DNA of 8,226 bases from Gammaproteobacteria bacterium (GTDB lineage Bacteria > Pseudomonadota > Gammaproteobacteria > BMS3Bbin11). The position numbers and the translations under genes were made by a program. The notes below the pieces were generated by a model. That model made no database searches. It saw only the letters and a list, made by a program, of their open reading frames with translations, and had not been told where the DNA came from. The stretch lies in contig JAUVSB010000057.1 in assembly GCA_030597275.1 (NCBI GenBank), forward strand, positions 1 to 8,226, written 5' to 3'. This document shows, one piece after another, positions 7,074 through 8,226 of the stretch. Numbering within the stretch: the first letter of the stretch is position 1; each line of letters starts with the position of its first letter.

Positions 7074-7943
7074 TCAGGTGGCGACGGTTCTTTTTCCAGA
7101 TAACATACTAAGGGTTGAGGCGAGTACCTCACGTAGATCTCGTCGATCAGAGATCATATCAATAGCACCTGTTTCAATTAGAAATTCTGACCTCTGAAAG
7201 CCTTCTGGAAGTGTTTCCCGGACTGTTTGTTCAATAACACGAGGGCCGGCAAAACCGATCAAGGCTTTAGGCTCAGCAATAATCACATCACCCAGCATAG
7301 CCAGACTGGCAGACACCCCACCCATGGTTGGGTCTGTCAGTATCGAGATGAATGGCACTCCCATTTTTGACATTCGTTTTAGAACTGCACTGGTTTTAGC
7401 CATCTGCATCAACGAAAACAGGGCTTCCTGCATGCGAGCACCGCCACTTGCTGAAACACAGACAAGCGGAATAGACTGCTCCATGCACAAGTCTGCCGCA
7501 CGTAAAAATTTTTCTCCAACGACTGTCCCCATCGATCCGCCCATAAAACCAAACTCAAAGGCAGCAGCAACGACAGGAGAACCTTTAAGTTCACCCTTAA
7601 TAATAACCATTCCATCTAATTCATCGGTTTTTTTCTGGGCATCGGCCAGTCTGTCCCGGTATTTTTTTAAATCTTTGAATTTCAACGGATCAGTTGCCTT
7701 TAGTGATGGTGCGATTTCTTCCTGTGGAGATTCATCGAGAAGTATTTCCAGGCGGCGGCGTGCACCGATACGTAGGTGATGGCTGCACTTGGGGCAGACA
7801 TCCAGGTTTCGTTCCAGTTCAGCACGATACAGTACAGCGCTACATGCAGGACACTTCTTCCACAATCCTTCTGGTATATCTTTTTTCCCGAAACCGCCAC
7901 TTGTTTTGATCTTTGGCGGCAACAGCATTTCAAACCAGCTCAT
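7074..7943 (-). CDS. accD: Acetyl-CoA carboxylase carboxyltransferase, beta subunit
   Basis: With AccA this subunit moves the carboxyl group from biotin on AccB to acetyl-CoA, making malonyl-CoA for fatty acid synthesis. The 289 residues carry an N-terminal zinc ribbon with C31-x2-C34 and C50-x2-C53, followed by the crotonase-fold carboxyltransferase core. The core shows FGFMGGSMGTVVGEKF (131-146), SASGGARMQEA (164-174), PTMGGVSAS (205-213) and FAGPRVIEQT (231-240). All zinc cysteines are present and the length is normal. The ATG at 7943 has AGGG nine bases ahead. It lies 35 nt after trpA with no terminator between, and folC follows 22 nt downstream, the common trpA-accD-folC order of gammaproteobacteria. 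Confidence 0.97.
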   Translation of the reverse strand: MSWFEMLLPPKIKTSGGFGKKDIPEGLWKKCPACSAVLYRAELERNLDVCPKCSHHLRIGARRRLEILLDESPQEEIAPSLKATDPLKFKDLKKYRDRLADAQKKTDELDGMVIIKGELKGSPVVAAAFEFGFMGGSMGTVVGEKFLRAADLCMEQSIPLVCVSASGGARMQEALFSLMQMAKTSAVLKRMSKMGVPFISILTDPTMGGVSASLAMLGDVIIAEPKALIGFAGPRVIEQTVRETLPEGFQRSEFLIETGAIDMISDRRDLREVLASTLSMLSGKRTVAT

Positions 7944-7978
7944 AAGTTCTATCCCTATTTAACGACTTATCATTCTGT

Positions 7979-8226
7979 TTATTGTGCCTGACGAATACTT
8001 AAAGCATCCAATGCATCGCGAACACTTCCCAGAAAACCACTGATAGCATTGATGACACCCTGCTTATCGCCATTGTAATCTTCCATCATCTTAACAATAG
8101 CACTGCCAATTACAACAGCATCTGCATGTTCTCCAATTTTTACTGCAGACTCAGGGCTATTTATGCCAAATCCCACACCTACTGGCAAGCTGGTATGTTG
8201 GCGTATTTCATTTATGCTGTTGCTGA
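7979..8226 (-). CDS. trpA: Tryptophan synthase alpha subunit, C-terminal part
   Basis: Only the last 81 codons are inside the window; the frame is open to the right edge and ends with TAA at 7979. The subunit splits indole-3-glycerol phosphate into indole and glyceraldehyde-3-phosphate and passes indole to TrpB. The visible part carries LPVGVGFGI, which follows beta strand 7 of the TIM barrel, and then VVIGSAIVKMMEDY, the GSA-I-V-K phosphate-binding end typical of TrpA. The catalytic Glu and Asp lie upstream and are not visible. An in-frame TTG at 8188 is an internal leucine codon, not a start. Position ahead of accD supports the call. Confidence 0.93.
   Translation of the reverse strand, partial: SNSINEIRQHTSLPVGVGFGINSPESAVKIGEHADAVVIGSAIVKMMEDYNGDKQGVINAISGFLGSVRDALDALSIRQAQ

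Noticed and set aside
7052..7132. Longer folC form starting at GTG 7132
   Set aside because: It would overlap accD by 59 nt, uses GTG, and adds 27 residues with no counterpart in known FolC. The ATG at 7051 gives the normal length.
7324..7779. Plus-strand 151-codon open frame opposite accD
   Set aside because: It lies wholly antisense to accD, which has full family motifs. Its product is Ser/Pro/Ala-rich and unrecognisable.
8186..8188. TTG at 8188 as a start of a small 69-residue gene
   Set aside because: The frame continues upstream to the window edge and reads as trpA; this codon is an internal leucine.

Overview
This window looks like a chromosomal housekeeping segment from a gammaproteobacterium of moderate GC (around the mid-40s % by eye). 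The gene order trpA - accD - folC - SPOR protein (dedD-like) - cvpA - purF - metZ is the conserved arrangement known from Pseudomonas and relatives. Having metZ (O-succinylhomoserine sulfhydrylase) directly after purF also fits that group. I cannot name the genus.

All supported genes lie on the minus strand and read from high to low coordinates. The right edge (7979-8226) holds the last 81 codons of trpA (tryptophan synthase alpha). Then follow accD (carboxyltransferase beta subunit of acetyl-CoA carboxylase), folC (folylpolyglutamate/dihydrofolate synthase), a membrane-anchored SPOR-domain protein, cvpA (four-helix membrane protein), purF (amidophosphoribosyltransferase) and metZ. Spacers are short (35, 22, 73, 24, 66 and 1 nt) and none holds a convincing terminator, so the block is probably transcribed as one operon or a few overlapping units. 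It joins tryptophan, fatty-acid, folate, purine and methionine synthesis with cell-envelope functions. Folate and purine synthesis are linked through one-carbon units.

The last gene, whose predicted start overlaps the 3' end of metZ (329-1735), is not part of the standard cluster. It encodes a three-part protein: an N-terminal HD phosphohydrolase of the SpoT/Mesh1 type with its metal ligands intact, a CBS-like pair in the middle, and a helical C-terminal region with an R-N-x3-H motif resembling HEPN domains. It is the most interesting coding feature here.

The left end (about 1-130, possibly to about 260) is the end of an insertion sequence. A minus-strand ORF starting at 71 and running off the window encodes the characteristic N-terminus of an IS1182-family transposase, preceded by a good -10 box and a candidate terminal repeat. 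The stretch from about 131 to 328 carries no gene that I can support.
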